Positions 43,996 to 55,504 of a DNA stretch of 64,000 nt are shown one piece after another. The notes beneath the pieces are model-generated. The model was not told the origin of the DNA. It ran no database searches and saw nothing but the letters and a program-made list of their open reading frames with translations. The stretch covers positions 124,001-188,000 of the forward strand of contig CP089465.1 in NCBI GenBank assembly GCA_026636295.1. Direction: 5' to 3'. The DNA is from Medakamo hakoo (taxonomy: Eukaryota; Chlorophyta; Trebouxiophyceae; Coccomyxaceae). Each line of letters opens with the position of its first letter. Positions within the stretch are counted from its first letter, which is position 1. A program made the position numbers and the translations under genes.

Positions 43996-45207
43996 ATGCG
44001 CGTCCCCATCCTGGTCGGCCACGCCGCCACACAAGCAGCAAAGGCCGACGCCGGCGCCGGCGCGCTGCACTCTGCCGCGGCGTCGGGCGACGCGGCCGCC
44101 CTGTCCTCCATCCTGGACGCGCTCTCCCTCGCCGCGGACGCGGCGGGCGGCGCCTCCCTCACAGAAGCCCTGGACGAGCGCGATGCCATGGGCGCGACGG
44201 CTCTGCATTTGGCCGCGGCGGGTGAGTTGCGTGCCTGACGGAGCATTCGTGAGTTGCGCGCGCCGGGCCGCCCCCCCTCTCTCTCTCTCCCTCTCTCTCT
44301 CTCTCACTGCCTGGCCACCCCCTCTCTCTCTCCCCCTCTCTCTCTGCCTCACCGGTCCCATCCCACACCCCCAACCCCGATCCCTCCCCACTCCACCGCA
44401 GGCGGTCACGCCGCCGCCCTCACCGCCCTCCTCGCCGCCGGCGCGTCCCCCTCCCTCCCCGCCGACGACGGCCGCACCCCGCTCCACGCCGCCGCCGGCG
44501 CGGGCAGTGGAGAATGCTGCGCCGCCCTCCTGGCCGCGGGCGCCTCTCCCGCCGCTCTGTGCGCCTCCCGCCGCACGCCACTGCACGCGGCGGCGCGGGC
44601 GGGGCCGCGAGGACGGGCAGCGGTCAAGGTGCTGCTGGACGCGGGCGCGGACGCGTCGGCCGCCGACGAGTGGGGCGCGTCGCCGCTGCATGAGGCCGCG
44701 CGCGCGGGCGAGGGCCCCTGCCTGTCGTCCCTGCTGTCGTCGCTGCCGCGCCCCGCCCTCCCCGCCGCGTGCTGTGCGCGCGACGTCATTGGCGGAGCGA
44801 CGCCCCTCCACTGCGCCGCGCTGTGCGCCCTGCCAGGCGGCGCGGCGGACGCGGTGGCCGCGCTGGCCGAGGCAGCTGGCCCCGCCCTGGCCGCCGCGCT
44901 CGCCTCCCACAACGCCGCCGGCGCCACGCCGCTGGCCGCGGCCGCCCGGGCGGGGGCGGGCGCCGGTGTGAGTGCGTTGCTGGCCGCAGGCGCCGCGCCC
45001 GACGCGGCGGCGCTGGTGGCGGCCGCGGCGGGCGGGGCGCCGCCCGTGGTGCGCGCGCTGCTGGCCGCGGGCGGGGCGGCGGCGGCGGGTGGGGAGGGGA
45101 GGGCGGCGGCCTTGGCCGCGGCCAAGGCGCGCGCGGCTGCGGGAGGCGCGACAGCGGGGGACGCAGAGGCGTTGAGGCTGCTGGAGGAGGGCGTGCGCGG
45201 GTTTTAG
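43996..45207 (+). CDS. Ankyrin-repeat protein
   Basis: Exons 43996-44221 and 44402-45207 give 343 residues, nearly all ankyrin repeats: GALHSAAASGD, MGATALHLAAAGGHAAALTAL (split by the intron), GRTPLHAAAGAGSGECCAAL, RRTPLHAAARAG, WGASPLHEAARAGEG, GGATPLHCAALCALPGGAA and AGATPLAAAARAG. The repeats carry the TPLHxAA turn and most loops are short. Such proteins act as adaptors; no effector domain, membrane segment or zinc finger reveals a partner. The intron lies between a helix pair and contains CT microsatellites. The stop is TAG, and a TATATATATA patch follows. Confidence 0.88.
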
Positions 45208-45217
45208 ACACTGGAAA

Positions 45218-45229
45218 CTATATATATAG
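45218..45229. repeat. CTATATATATAG palindrome after ankyrin gene
   Basis: A 12-bp AT-rich palindrome stands 11 bases beyond the stop, in otherwise GC-rich DNA, followed by AAATAAAAAAAAA (45240-45252). Tail-to-tail genes meet here, so it may mark cleavage and polyadenylation in one or both directions. Confidence 0.8.
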
Positions 45230-45285
45230 AACAACGTCACAAATAAAAAAAAAGGCAGCTGTCGCGCCCCCCCCGTCCCCCCTCC

Positions 45286-47527
45286 CTACGGCGGCGGCGC
45301 CTGCGGCTGAGGCCGCTCCCCACCCCCACCCACCTGGCGCGCGGCGTCAAAGCGGCCGATGGCCAGGAGTGCGGCTTGCACCGTGCGCGCGGCTTCCACG
45401 CCGCCGGAGCCGCCGGCCGTCTCGGCGCGGGAGAGCGCGGCCGCGGCAGCAGCAGACGCTGCCGCAAAGTCCCGCCCGTCCACGGCGCCCGCCGCGACGG
45501 CGGGGGCGAGGGCGGCGCGGGCCCGGTCTTCTGCACGGGCGCGGGAGGTAGGGGAGGCCGGGCGTGGCGGCCGGGGCGGCGTGGCGACGCGGTGGTGGTG
45601 CGCGCCGGCATGCACGCTGTGCACGATGTGCCTGCCCCCTCCACCGCCGTGGGGCCGGACCCCCGCCAGCGGCGGGAGCGTGGGCGGCAGGGCCGAAAAG
45701 GACGGCGGCAGGGGCCGGCCCGCAATGCGGTCGCGCAGCGGGGGTGGGGACGACGCCCGGCCGGGCGCGGCGGCGAGGCGGGCGCGCAGGGGCGGCGGGG
45801 AGGCGGCGCGCTGGGTGGCGGCGCGTGCCGCCGCCGGCGGCGGCGGCCGCAGCCCGCCCGCCCGCTCCCTGGCGGCAGCCAGGTCCGCCCGGGCAAAGGC
45901 CGCCCACCCGCTCGCGCCAGGTGGGGGCGGTCGGGGAGGGGGCGGAGGCGACGGCCGGCGCGGGCGGGGTGGGGGGCTGCCCGCTGGGCCGGCCTCGCCC
46001 ACCCGCCGCAGGCGGCGCCGCGCGCGTCCGGCCGCGGGCCGGGCCGCCGCGGCCTCCGCCCGCGCCGCGTCGGCGGCCGCCCAAGCCCGGGCGACGTCGT
46101 CGTCGTCGTCGTCTTCATCAGAAGAGATCACGACGACCTCGGGCTCACGCCGCCGGGGGCGCGGCGCCGGGCGCGGCGCCGGGCGCCCGCCGCCGCCGAG
46201 GCCCTGCCGCGCCCAGTGCGCGCTCACGGCCGCGGCCCGCCGCGCAGCCTCGCCGCCCAACACCGCGCCCGCGGTCTGGATGCCGGCCAGCATGCGGGCG
46301 TGCGATGAGGCCGTGCGTTCGGCCGCCTCGATGCGGCGCAGGGCGGCCGAGGGCGGGGGCGGGCCGGAGGAGCGGGTGTGGCGGCCGCCACCGCCGCCGC
46401 CGGCGCGCGCGCGCGCCGCCGCCGCCGCGGCCGGGCGGGCGACGCGCCCAGGAAACGCGCCGCTGCCGCCAGCCATCTCCGCTTCGCACGGCCGGCAAAA
46501 CCAGTCTCCTTCGGGGATGGTGCGGCCGTGACCGGCGCAGTAGGTGTGGTATGCCTGGTCGCAGCCTGTTTTTTTGAGGGCGGGCGGGCGGGGCGTGTCA
46601 GGGAGGGGGGGTGGAGAAAAAAACGCGTGCGCGCGCGCGCTCGGGCCTCTCCACCACTCCCAACAACAACGCACCGTCACACAGCAGCAGCAGGTCTTCG
46701 TCGTGGCCACCCCCACACACCGCACAGATGACGGTGTCCAGCCAGGCGAATGCGGCCGGGTCGGCCTCGTGGTCGGGGCGCTGGTTTTTTTTTTTTTTGA
46801 GGAAACAGAGAGGCTGAGGCAGGGCTTGGGATCGGGATGGGGACACAAAAAAGGGAGGAGGGCGCGGGGAGGTGCGGCCGGCGCCATCGTGCCTTTCCTC
46901 CACTCCACTCCCGCACCTGGTTCCGCTCCGGCACGGTTTCCACGCCCAGGACGTCGCCCGCCAGGCCGCCGGGCCCCGCCCACCGCTCGCGCGGGCGTTT
47001 CTGAGTGGAGGCGCCGCCGCTTTCGACAGCGGTCGTGGCCGACAGCGGTGCGCCGCCTCCCCCGCCGCCCGCCCCATCCAGCCGCACCCGGGTCAGCAGG
47101 GTGAACCGGGCTTTACAAAAGGGGCACCGCGACTCGACGGCCGCCCAGCGGGAGATGCAGGAGAAGCAGAAGCTTGGGTTGTTGGGGTGGAATGGGGCGG
47201 GGAGAGCGTGCGGCGAGGGGGGTGAGGTGGTGGTCGCGAGGGGGGCGCGAGCGCGCCGCGCGACGCCGGGAGGCGCAGCTCTCCGCCTCCGCCCATCCCA
47301 GCCCCTCCCATTCCTCACCTGTGGGCGCAGCTGTCCAGGACGCCGACCTCCTCCACCTCGTCCGCCAGGCAGATGCCGCAGGTGAAGCCGCCGCCGCCGC
47401 GGCTGCTGCGCCGGCGACCGGCAGACGCGACACGCGGCGGCGACGACGGGTGCGGCGCACAGCCGCACCGCGGCGAGGCGCCCGCTTCGCCGCCGCAGCC
47501 GCGGTCGGCGGATGGGGGGTCAGCCAT
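45286..47527 (-). CDS. RING finger and PHD finger protein
   Basis: Exons 47527-47319, 47172-46917, 46780-46675 and 46565-45286 give 616 residues. A C3HC4 RING starts at residue 49 (CGICLADEVEEVGVLDSCAH, FCFSCISRWAAVESRCPFCK), with a long family-type tail (ARFTLLTRV). A PHD finger follows at about residue 170 (VICAVCGGGHDEDLLLLCD, GCDQAYHTYCAGHG, GDWFCRPCE); introns cut both fingers. An acidic motif EVVVISSDEDDDDDD, typical of SUMO-interacting or nuclear proteins, is near residue 310. The rest is Ala/Pro/Arg-rich. RING-PHD proteins of plants and PHRF1 of animals share the order RING then PHD; a nuclear chromatin-linked ubiquitin ligase role is inferred. Stop TAG. Confidence 0.9.
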
Positions 47528-47736
47528 GGGTGGGGAGTGCGCGCGCGTGCAGCCAGTGGCGCGGGCGGGCGCACGCGCCTCGCCCTCTCCTTGCGCGAAA
47601 ACGAATGCGGTGTGGAACGAACGAGTGCGAAAAAAAAAAAACTCATCGCACCCCCTCACTCTTCTTTCCTTCCGTCCCGTCTGGGGACGAAGCCGCGGGG
47701 TTCCCTGCGGTCCACACACAGCCAGCAAGGGCGGCC
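47528..47736. promoter_or_regulatory. Divergent promoter region RING-PHD/SET
   Basis: 209 bp between two divergent start codons of presumed chromatin or methylation genes. It contains an A11 run near 47630. Confidence 0.5.
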
Positions 47737-49709
47737 ATGCAGGCACACGCCTGGAGTGCTCACGCCGTCAGGCCACTGGCAACGACGCGCCTGCAGCAGC
47801 AGCCGCGCAACCGACCGCTGCCGCCACGCGCCCGGGTGCCTGGCCACACACCTCCCACACCTTCCGCGTCCCTGACCGATTTTGACGGCGGTGACGCCGG
47901 CTTGCCCGGCCACTCGGACGACACGCCCATCGACGACGTCGACGGCACCGTGCTTGTGGTGGAAGAGGGAGCGGCGGCGGCGCGGGCCGCGGCAGCGTCT
48001 GCGGCCGCATTCGACGCACTGTGCGCGGAATTAGCGGCGCGTGGAGGAGGGCCAGGTGAGTTTTTTTGGTTTCGCACGGGGCGTGGAGAGCCCCTGTTTT
48101 CCGTGGGGAAGAGGGCAGGGACAGCAGAGGCACGGGACGGTGGGGGGACGGCCCGGCTGCTTTTTTTTCTGCCGGGCTCGCGCCCCCCCCCCTAGACCTA
48201 GCCACAAACTCACCCCCACCCCCACCTCCAGACCCGCCCCCGCTCACCGTCGTCGACGTCCCAGGAGGCGGCCGCGGGCTGTGCGCAACCCAGGACGTCC
48301 CGCCAGGCGCCCTCTTACTCGCCGTCCCCCTGTCCGCGTGCGTCGTCGACGAGGGCGACGCCGACGACGCCCTGGTGGCCGCGGCCGCGCGCGGCGCAGA
48401 CGGCCCTCCCCCGCCCGACGGCGCCGGCGCGCCGCCCGGGTCGGGCGCCGCGTCTGTCAAGATCCCTGTGCCCTGGTCCGCGCGCATGGGCATGGAAATA
48501 CTGGAGGCCAAAGCCGGCAAGCAGGCGGGCGGCGGCGGACGCGGCCCGCCGCCCGCCTGGTTTGCGCTCCTCCCCAAAAGGCTCGACCTGCCGACCACGA
48601 CCTTCAACGCGGCCGAGCTGGACGAAGCCTGCCTGCCGCCGGGCCAAGCCGACATGGCGCGCCGGGTGTCGCGGTCGCTGCGCGCGGCGGGGGAGGGGCC
48701 GCTGCGGGCGAGGCTGAAGGCGGCGGGCGCGCCGCCTGGCGACCCGGCGGCCGCCCTGCTCTGGGCCGCCGGCGCCGCCCAGTCCCGCGCCTTCGTGGAC
48801 GGCCGGGCGCGCATCGTCGCGCCCGGCATTGACCTGGCCAACCACGACGGGCACGCGCCGAGCGCGGCGGTGCGGGTGGTCCACTCGCCCGGCGCGGTGC
48901 AGGGCGCGGCCGCGCTCGCGGACGTCGCGCCGCCCGAGGCTGTGTCCGCTGCGATGGCGGCCGAGTCCCGGGTCGAGCTCTTTGCCGGGCCGGGCGGGCT
49001 GGCCGCGGGGGACGCCGTCACGATCTCCTACGGGTCCCAGCCCCTGGAAGCCCTGTTCCTCGTCTACGGCTTCACGCCCGTCGAGCGGGCCGAGGTTGGG
49101 CGCGGGAAAGCAGCGCGCCCGTCATTTGCCGTCCCGCCGGCCTCCTCCACGCTGCTGTTCACGTCGCCGTCCGACGCGTGTGCGGCGGCCGAAGCCATCG
49201 CGACCGCTGCCCTGGGGCCCGGCGTCACGTCCGCCGCGGGCCTGGGCTCCGTGCGCGACAGGGCGGACGCGCTGGTCCGCGCCGCGGGCGGGCCGGCGGC
49301 CGCGATGCAAGCGTTCTGCTCCGCCCTGGTCTTCACGGACGGCCTGTCGCCCTCGGCGTCCGCGCTGGCCTGTGCAGCCGCGGACCAGGTCGCGCCCGCG
49401 TTCGCCGCGCGCGGCGTGCCGCCCCCGAGCGCGGGGGACGTCGTGCTCGCGAGGATCGCGGCCCTGCTGGAAAGTTTTTCGGGAGGTGGCCAGGGCGAGG
49501 AGGGCGGGGGCGGGGCGGCCGACGCCGACCCGGAGGACGCCCCGCCGCCGCTGGCCCGGGGTGGGGCCGCCCGTGACGCGGCTCTGTTGGCGGCAGCAGA
49601 AGCCGGGACGCACGCGCTGAATCCGCGGGCCGTGGCGGCGGTGCGGCTGCGCGTGGGGCGGGTCGCGGTGCTGCAGGCGGCGGCCGCGGCGGTGGTGGGC
49701 GGCGAGTGA
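47737..49709 (+). CDS. SET-domain protein lysine methyltransferase (SETD3/Rubisco-LSMT type)
   Basis: Exons 47737-48055 and 48232-49709 give 598 residues. The class-VII SET domain is split as in Rubisco large-subunit methyltransferase: GRGLCATQDVPPGALLLAVP at the start, an inserted helical part (WFALLPKRLDLPTTTF; LLWAAGAAQSRAF) and the core IDLANHDG (SAM-binding NH) with GDAVTISYGSQPLEALFLVYGF. The catalytic Tyr is that of ISYG. After the core a Rubis-subs-bind-like helical domain follows. The first exon is Ala/Gln-rich and might act as a transit peptide. A second gene of this type lies at the right end of the window. Substrate is not known. Confidence 0.86.
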
Positions 49710-50233
49710 GGGGAGCGTTGTGCGTGTGTGAGAGAGAGAGTGAGAAAGGTTCTGCCTCCGCGCGTCGGTGGCTGTCACCCCACACCGTTTGTCTGCCCTT
49801 CTCCCTCCGTTTCCGCCGTGCGCTTCTTCGCCCGGCTTTTTTTTGCCCACTTGGTGCGTTGGGTGCGACAACGAGGCTGTCCCTGCCTCTAAGCCATGAC
49901 CAGCGGCTGAGGGCGGCGGCAGTGTTGGGAAACGCCAATGCTTCGCTCTCCGCGACTGTTTTTTCTTTGCCGCTGCCTCGCCGCCACGCGAAACGTGCCC
50001 CCGACACGCCGCCCTGATGTCACGAGGGGGAAGCCTGTTAAAAGGGTCTCGTGGCAGAGAGAGACGCGTGGGAAGCGAGGCAAGGCAGCCGGCAGCGGCT
50101 GTCGGCTCGCCTGGCGCCTTATCGCGCGCGCGCACTCGCCACGCTGCGCCCCCCACCCGCCACCTCAACACACACTCGATCCCCCCACCCACCCACCCCA
50201 CACACAGACACAGGCACACACACAGCGCGCACC

Positions 50234-51650
50234 ATGCTCCTCCGCACGTCCGCCCTCCTCCTCCTGGCGGCCTCCGCCAAGGCGGCCCAAATCCTGGCCG
50301 AGCCCGTCGGCGCGGCGGCGTCGCCCGCGGCCGCGCCTCCCGCCGTCATTGACGACGACGACGAGGCCTTCACCGAAAAGCGCGACCCCAAGCCCCAGCT
50401 GTGGCGCATCGCCAACCTGGGCGCGGCCGTCCACGGCGGCGCCAACCCGATCTTCATCCCGGAGAACGACCCGGCCAAGTGGGCGGCCGACGCGGCGGCC
50501 AAGCCGTCGTTCCTGTGGGTGCACGGCATGGCGTTCAAGGGCACGCCCGACGACGCGTTCACTGACCTGGTCGCGCACTGGGAGGCCGCGACGGGCGCGT
50601 TCAAGCCGGGCGGGAGCGGGGGGTGCACGGACGCCGACTGCCGGGCGTACATGCTGGTGAGTTGGGGGGGTGGGCGCGGGGCGGGGCGGGGTTGCGGGGC
50701 GGGCGGCGGGGGGAGGGCGCGCGCGTGACTAAAACAGAGCCCCCCCCCTCACTCCACCCCCATCCATCCCATCCCAGGCCTACGACACCCGCACCCTGGG
50801 CCAAGCGTCCGCGGGCCTGCCCTCCAGCCCGGGCGCCGACACGGCCGACATCCCGGCCGGCAAGGCCGAGGTCGACCCGCTGCCCGAAGACCTGCCGGCG
50901 GGCATGGTGCCGGCCCAGAACGGGTGCGTGCGCGTGCGGGGGGCCCGTGTGTGGGCTCATTCTGTGTTTGCGTGTGCTTGGCGACGACGCGCGCCCGCCG
51001 GTCGCCGCCTCACGCGCCCTGCCCCACCCCCTCCCCCCACGCCCTCCCTCCCCCTCCCTCCCAACAGCCTGTACGGCTCCGTCTGGCGCGAACAGGAACG
51101 CCGCGGCGCGCTCGCCGGCGCGTACCTGGTTCCCTACCTGACCGCCCTGCCCCCGACGCGCGGCGGCGTCGGGTCGTCCAACCCGTTCACCATCATCTCC
51201 CACTCCCTGGGCTCCTTCACCATCGCGGCGGCGGGCGAGCTGATGTACCGGCCCGGCGGGTCGGCCGAAGGCACGGCCGGCCGCATCCGCGCCTGGAAGT
51301 GCATGGCGGCGGCCGTGCCCAACAACGGCTTTGCCGAGAAGGGCGGCCGCTTCTACCGCGCGCCCGGCCTCGTCGGCGGGACGGACCCGGCGGCGGGCAT
51401 CGACGTCTTCTACTCCGACAAGGACAAGCGGCTGAGCGGGGCGTACGAGACCGCGACGGACCTGGTCGCCATGGGCCGGTCCGGCTCGACCGTGGCCGGC
51501 CCGACGGCCGGGTTTGAGCGGACGTCCATCACAAACATCGACACGCTGGCGTCCACGGGCAAGACGCACCGCACGCAGGACGGGTACTTTGGCATGGTGG
51601 GCGCGGCGCGCCTGATGGCGGGCGTGCCGACGGCCAGGCCCCGGGCGTGA
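50234..51650 (+). CDS. Secreted alpha/beta-hydrolase-like protein
   Basis: Exons 50234-50656, 50778-50923 and 51068-51650 give 383 residues. A signal peptide (MLLRTSALLLLAASAKAAQI) is followed by an acidic stretch. The hydrolase core has the oxyanion-type FLWVHGMAFKG strand, the nucleophile elbow in FTIISHSLGSFTIAAAGE (S-H-S-L-G, Gly-x-Ser-x-Gly with Ser at the first place), a probable acid in IDVFYSDKDKRL and a His in KTHRTQDGYF. The elbow resembles bacterial DUF900-type and other small serine hydrolases. Two Cys pairs (GGCTDADC) suggest a disulfide. Substrate unknown; ester hydrolysis outside the cell or in the ER lumen is inferred. Confidence 0.75.
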
Positions 51651-52357
51651 GCGCTCACCCCCGCCCGCCCGCCCGCCCGCCCGCCCCTCTGAGAGAGGGG
51701 GTGGCCGCGCGACTCCACCCCATTCTTTTTTTTCTCGTTTCCTCCTGTTTCAATTCACAATTCGGCACCCCGCCGGGCCGCTGGCACGCTTCACCTGGAG
51801 GCCGCGCGGCTCGGCGGACGGGCGAAAAAACAAAAAACAGCAATTCTCCCCCCCGGCTTTCCCTTTCTTCATGAGCGAAAAATCCCAAAAACCTTGTCCA
51901 GGAGCAAGGGTGCGCGTGCGCGGAGAAACACCGCCGCCGCCGCCGCCCAAAGCCCCTTTTTTTGCCCTCCCTATTGGCCTGGCCAATCATCAAACAACAC
52001 GAAGTGCCATAAATAACAACACTCAATTTGCGTTTTCAAGTTGTGGGCGCGCGCGCGCGTTGTTCCGGGCCGATCATTCGCCCCTTCCCCCAACCTTCCC
52101 GCGCGCGTGCACCACCACCACCACCACCACCACCCTTTTTGCCTTGAGGGCCGTCGTCAAGGAACGACTCTCCCATCCCACCGCGCACGCGGCTTCCAAG
52201 CCCACGCGCGCGTGAATCTCATGTCTAAAACCCATTGCGTTGATAATCAAAAAAAAACACTTGTTTTCTCATTGCATTGTCGTGTAAAAAAAACGCCCAT
52301 CCACCCACATTCTAAAAGCAGCTGTCATTTTTTTCTTCTCGCGTGCGCCGCCCTCTT
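51651..52357. other. Intergenic region, convergent genes, locally AT-richer
   Basis: No gene or RNA is recognised. It opens with a (CCCG)n tract (51662-51684), then has A/T-rich stretches at about 51725-51850 and 51955-52035, a (CAC)n run (52110-52133) and several A and T runs from 52230 to 52335. It probably holds two 3' UTRs. Confidence 0.45.
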
Positions 52358-53191
52358 TCACCCTCCACCGCCCGCCGCCGTGGCCGCCGCTTCCTTCGCA
52401 TCCAGCGCCGCAAAGGCGGCCGCCACCCGCCCGGACCCGTCATCTACGAGCACCCCGCCCTTCCAGCAGCCGGCCGCTTCGCCCGCAGCACGGTTGCGGG
52501 CCGCCTCTGCGTCGACGGCCGCCCGGTCGCCCTTCCAGCCCGGGTAGCGGGCCAGGGATTGGGAGCCTAGCAGGCGGGAGGCCTTGATGCGCAAGGCCGT
52601 CTCATCCCAGCGTGGGAGCAGGGCGGCCGAGATCTGTGTGTTGAGTGTGGGATGGATGAAGAGAGGGTGGTCGGGCAGCTTTGGCGGGCCGCGCGCCCCT
52701 TGCCTCCTAAATATTTCGCACCTCGCGCCACGCGCCCACGCCAAACCGTTCCAGGCCCTGGTACAGCAGATCCCGTTCGGCGGGACCCCACTTTTTATCG
52801 TCCAGGACGACGACCTGGTGGGAGTTTTAGTTTTCGTGAGCGCATCGCATCGTGTTTTTTCTTCGCTCTCGCCCGCGCTCGCAACAGCCACAACACTCAC
52901 CCGCTCCGGCTTGAAAAAGGACTGCTCGATCGACCCGTCCGCCCTGAGCAGTTCCGGCGGGGACAGGGCACGCCGCAGCTCGGCGGCCCGGGCGACGCGC
53001 GGGTCGGAGGCGGCCGTGCCTCCCGTCGCGGCCTCGCCCGTCGGCTGTGGAGTGTGTATTTTTTTCAAGTGCGGGTGTGAGAGCGCGCGTGCAGGAGAGG
53101 TTGCGGAGCGAGCGTCCACGCCACGCGGACTCACCGCTCGCTGGGCTTCGCCCGCGGCGGCCATGGCTTCGAGGACGGGGCGGGAGGCCAT
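52358..53191 (-). CDS. SANT/Myb-like protein
   Basis: Four exons (53191-53135, 53044-52901, 52814-52722, 52633-52358) give 189 residues. A Myb/SANT helix bundle is formed across the third splice: KKWGPAERDLLYQGLERFG, VGAWREISAALLPRWDETAL, RIKASRLLG, with Trp residues at the usual spacing. The following block (YPGWKGD, EAARNRAAGEAAGCWKGGVLVDD) is conserved in a plant and algal group of uncharacterised single-Myb proteins, as I recall. The N-terminal part has ELRRALSPPELLRADGSIE. A nuclear DNA- or histone-tail-binding role is expected from the fold; no partner is evident. Confidence 0.8.
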   Translation of the reverse strand: MASRPVLEAMAAAGEAQRAVSPRGVDARSATSPARALSHPHLKKIHTPQPTGEAATGGTAASDPRVARAAELRRALSPPELLRADGSIEQSFFKPERVSVVAVASAGESEEKTRCDALTKTKTPTRSSSWTIKSGVPPNGICCTRAWNGLAWARGARCEIFRRQGARGPPKLPDHPLFIHPTLNTQISAALLPRWDETALRIKASRLLGSQSLARYPGWKGDRAAVDAEAARNRAAGEAAGCWKGGVLVDDGSGRVAAAFAALDAKEAAATAAGGGG

Positions 53192-53400
53192 GTTGGAAGG
53201 CGCGCGTTTCGCGTCGAAAAAAGAGAGAAAAACACAAACCGAGGTCTGCCAGGGGCAGGGGGCGGCTTCGCACGCAGAGCGCTCTCACCGCCCGCCCTCA
53301 CCTTGGAGGCAGCTGCTTCACACACCCTCTCGCTCTGCTTTTCTACACACGGGGCCCGTCCCCCGCTCCCGTCCCTCCTCACCACCGCGACGCCCACGCC
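53192..53400. promoter_or_regulatory. Divergent intergenic region
   Basis: 209 bp between the SANT/Myb start and the unknown ORF at 53401. It has an AGAGCGCTCT palindrome at 53277-53286. Its role depends on the second ORF being real. Confidence 0.35.
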
Positions 53401-53817
53401 ATGGCGTACGCCTGCTCATACGAAAACGCGCTGCCGGCCGCTGCCGTCCAAGCCGTCCCCGCGCCGGCGCTGTCACCGGGCGCCGTGAAAAAGGACAAAA
53501 ACGACCGGCCGCACGCGCGCAGGGCTGCGCCCGCCTTTCTTTTTGTGGACGCCATCGCCGGCATGGACGCCACCCAGCAGCCGGCCGCCCGACCAGAGGC
53601 AAAGACGGACGCGTCAAGCGCAGCGACCGCGCCGTGCAGGGTTTCGTCGGCGGTGGGCGTGCACGACGACGAGATGTTGAGGGTGCCGACGCGCGGGTGT
53701 GGGGTGGGCGGCCGGTGCGGAACAGCGCGCGGCCGGCCCCGGCCCCGGGAGGATTTTGTCAAAGAGGGCGGGTGGGTGGTGGTCGACATGCTGGCGAAAA
53801 CTCGGGGTCGCTGTTGA
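53401..53817 (+). CDS. Uncharacterised small protein
   Basis: A single-exon ORF of 138 residues, MAYACSYENALPAAAVQAVP at the start. Later parts read APAFLFVDAIAGMDAT, GVHDDEMLRVPTRG and EGGWVVVDMLAKTRG. No domain, signal peptide or membrane helix is identified. Support is only length, a start codon in good context and third-position GC; the Cys and Arg content of the C-terminal third is compatible with chance. It could be part of a spliced gene with an exon elsewhere. Confidence 0.38.
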   Translation: MAYACSYENALPAAAVQAVPAPALSPGAVKKDKNDRPHARRAAPAFLFVDAIAGMDATQQPAARPEAKTDASSAATAPCRVSSAVGVHDDEMLRVPTRGCGVGGRCGTARGRPRPREDFVKEGGWVVVDMLAKTRGRC

Positions 53818-54233
53818 ATGGAGGTGTGTCTTCTGTCAAGGGGCCGCGCGCGCTGCTGGAGTAGTGGGGTGGTGGAAGCTGCCGAGGGGGGGGGGGGGGG
53901 GGGCACATGTTCGGCCGGCCCTGTCCGCCCGCTCGCCCGTCATCCACCCTCCCCACATGCGTGCGCACGGACGAGTGACGCAGCTGTCATGCTTGCGCTC
54001 CATTTCGGGGCGCTCTGCACCCTTGAGATTCAGTGTTTTTTTTGTTTGCTTGTTGGGACCTTAACATCCCACACCCACTCCGGCCTCTCTCCCTCCACAC
54101 CCCTGCCGTTTTTCTCCGCCCCTCCGCCATCCCAAAAAAATGTTGGACAGTTCATTGCGACGCACACTTTACGCCTGTGCCGTCAGCGGGCTCTCTTAAA
54201 ACCCGCCCTTCCCACACACCCTCCACACCCGTC
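53818..54233. other. Intergenic region with G18 tract
   Basis: No gene is seen. The segment holds eighteen consecutive G (53886-53903) and, further on, a T8 run and pyrimidine-rich DNA with AAAAAAATG at 54134. It lies between two genes that run towards each other. Confidence 0.5.
53886..53903. repeat. Homopolymer G18
   Basis: Eighteen consecutive G in intergenic DNA, a likely quadruplex former and slippage site. Confidence 0.93.
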
Positions 54234-55173
54234 TCACGGGTTTTTGACGACGCCCGCGTACGGCAGGCATTTGATGACGTTGTTCAGGTTGCACACGGGC
54301 ACCTGGACTTCCTTGGACAGGGACGCCAGCTTGGCCGAGGACATCTTCTCGTTGATGTGCTGCTTGCCCGGGCGGCGGGTGAAGACCTTGCCGGACGCCG
54401 TGACTTTGTAGCGCTTGGCCGCGGCCTTGCGCGTTTTCAGCTTGCCGCCGCCCTGCTTGGCTTCCACGGTCAGGAGGGTGGGGAGGGCCGGGCGCGGGGC
54501 CTGAGCGTGTGTGGAGGTGGGGGGGAGGGGGTGTGGGTGGGACGTGTCGGACGGCCGGACGCTCCACGGCGGGACCAAACCGTGGGCGTTGGGGGAGTGG
54601 GGGCGGGCGGGTGGGTCGGGGGGGTTTTGAGCCTAGCCGCGGCCCGAACGCCGATTCTCTCCCGCTCACGACCCACTCCCTCCCTTCCCCTTTCAACTCA
54701 CCGCCGGCGCGGCGCGCGGGCCCGTCAGGGTGGCCGCGGACGAAATGCCGCGGCTGGACGCCAGGGAGGCGGCCTGTAGAGTGGGGGAGTGTGTTGGGAG
54801 AGGGGCGTCGTGAGAGGAAAAGAGAGCCGCCGGCGCGAGGGGCGAGCGTTTTGGGGGGGCTGCGTCCGCGCGGCGCAGGGCACTGCTGCACGCCCGCCCG
54901 CGCTAGTACGATAGCTGAGGACTGTGGCTTTCCAATGAGCGTGACAGAGGCGGCGGTCGGCCCGGCTGGCGAGGGCGCGGCGGGGCCCGCGACGTGGCTG
55001 CCGCCGCGCCGTGGCCGCGGCCGAGCGCCGGCGTGAGCTTCACGCCCCGCCCGCCGCGCGGAGCCGACTCTTTACAGCGCACGCCCGCGCGCAGTAGAGG
55101 CAGCAGACACCGTGCTGTGTTCTGGCGGTGGCGGAGGGCCGTTGGAACGCACCGACAGACGGAGGGACGCCAT
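54234..55173 (-). CDS. RPL35: Plastid ribosomal protein bL35
   Basis: Exons 55173-55153 (MASLRLS), 54773-54702 and 54500-54234 join to 119 residues. The mature part is the bL35 family: KLKTRKAAAKRYKVTASGKV, FTRRPGKQHINEKMS, and NNVIKCLPYAG near the end. The first two exons spell a clear transit peptide (MASLRLSAASLASSRG, then ISSAATLTGPRAAP), so the protein goes to the plastid 50S subunit (mitochondrial bL35 is the alternative). Exon 1 is an inference: it is 21 nt, 379 bp from exon 2, but has a proper donor, the right phase and a fitting sequence. Confidence 0.86.
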
Positions 55174-55504
55174 GGTTGACGGGGCGAGGGAGAATAAGTG
55201 GTGTGGAAGCGAGCACGAGACCGCTCGGCTTCAGTCGCGAGAAAAAAAAAACGCGCCGAGTGGGGACAGGACAGAGAGGCCCCGCCGCGGACAAAACCAC
55301 AGGCGTCAGCCCCGCCCCACCCACCTCTGAGCACGCACACGCGTCTCAGCTCCCGCTGCCATGGTGCGTGGGTCTCTGGAACTCGCCGCCACCCATCCGA
55401 AAGGCGCTGCGACGCAGCTCCAATGCCCATTCGCGCGGCCGAGCGCGCCGCTCTCTCCCGCCGTTTACTCACACCCCACCCCACCACCCACACACAAACA
55501 GGCC
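55174..55504. promoter_or_regulatory. Divergent region bL35/CCT2
   Basis: 331 bp between start codons. CACACACAAACAG ends just before the CCT2 ATG and looks like a splice acceptor, so a 5' UTR intron of CCT2 may fill part of it. A (CA)n-like pyrimidine stretch precedes it. Confidence 0.45.
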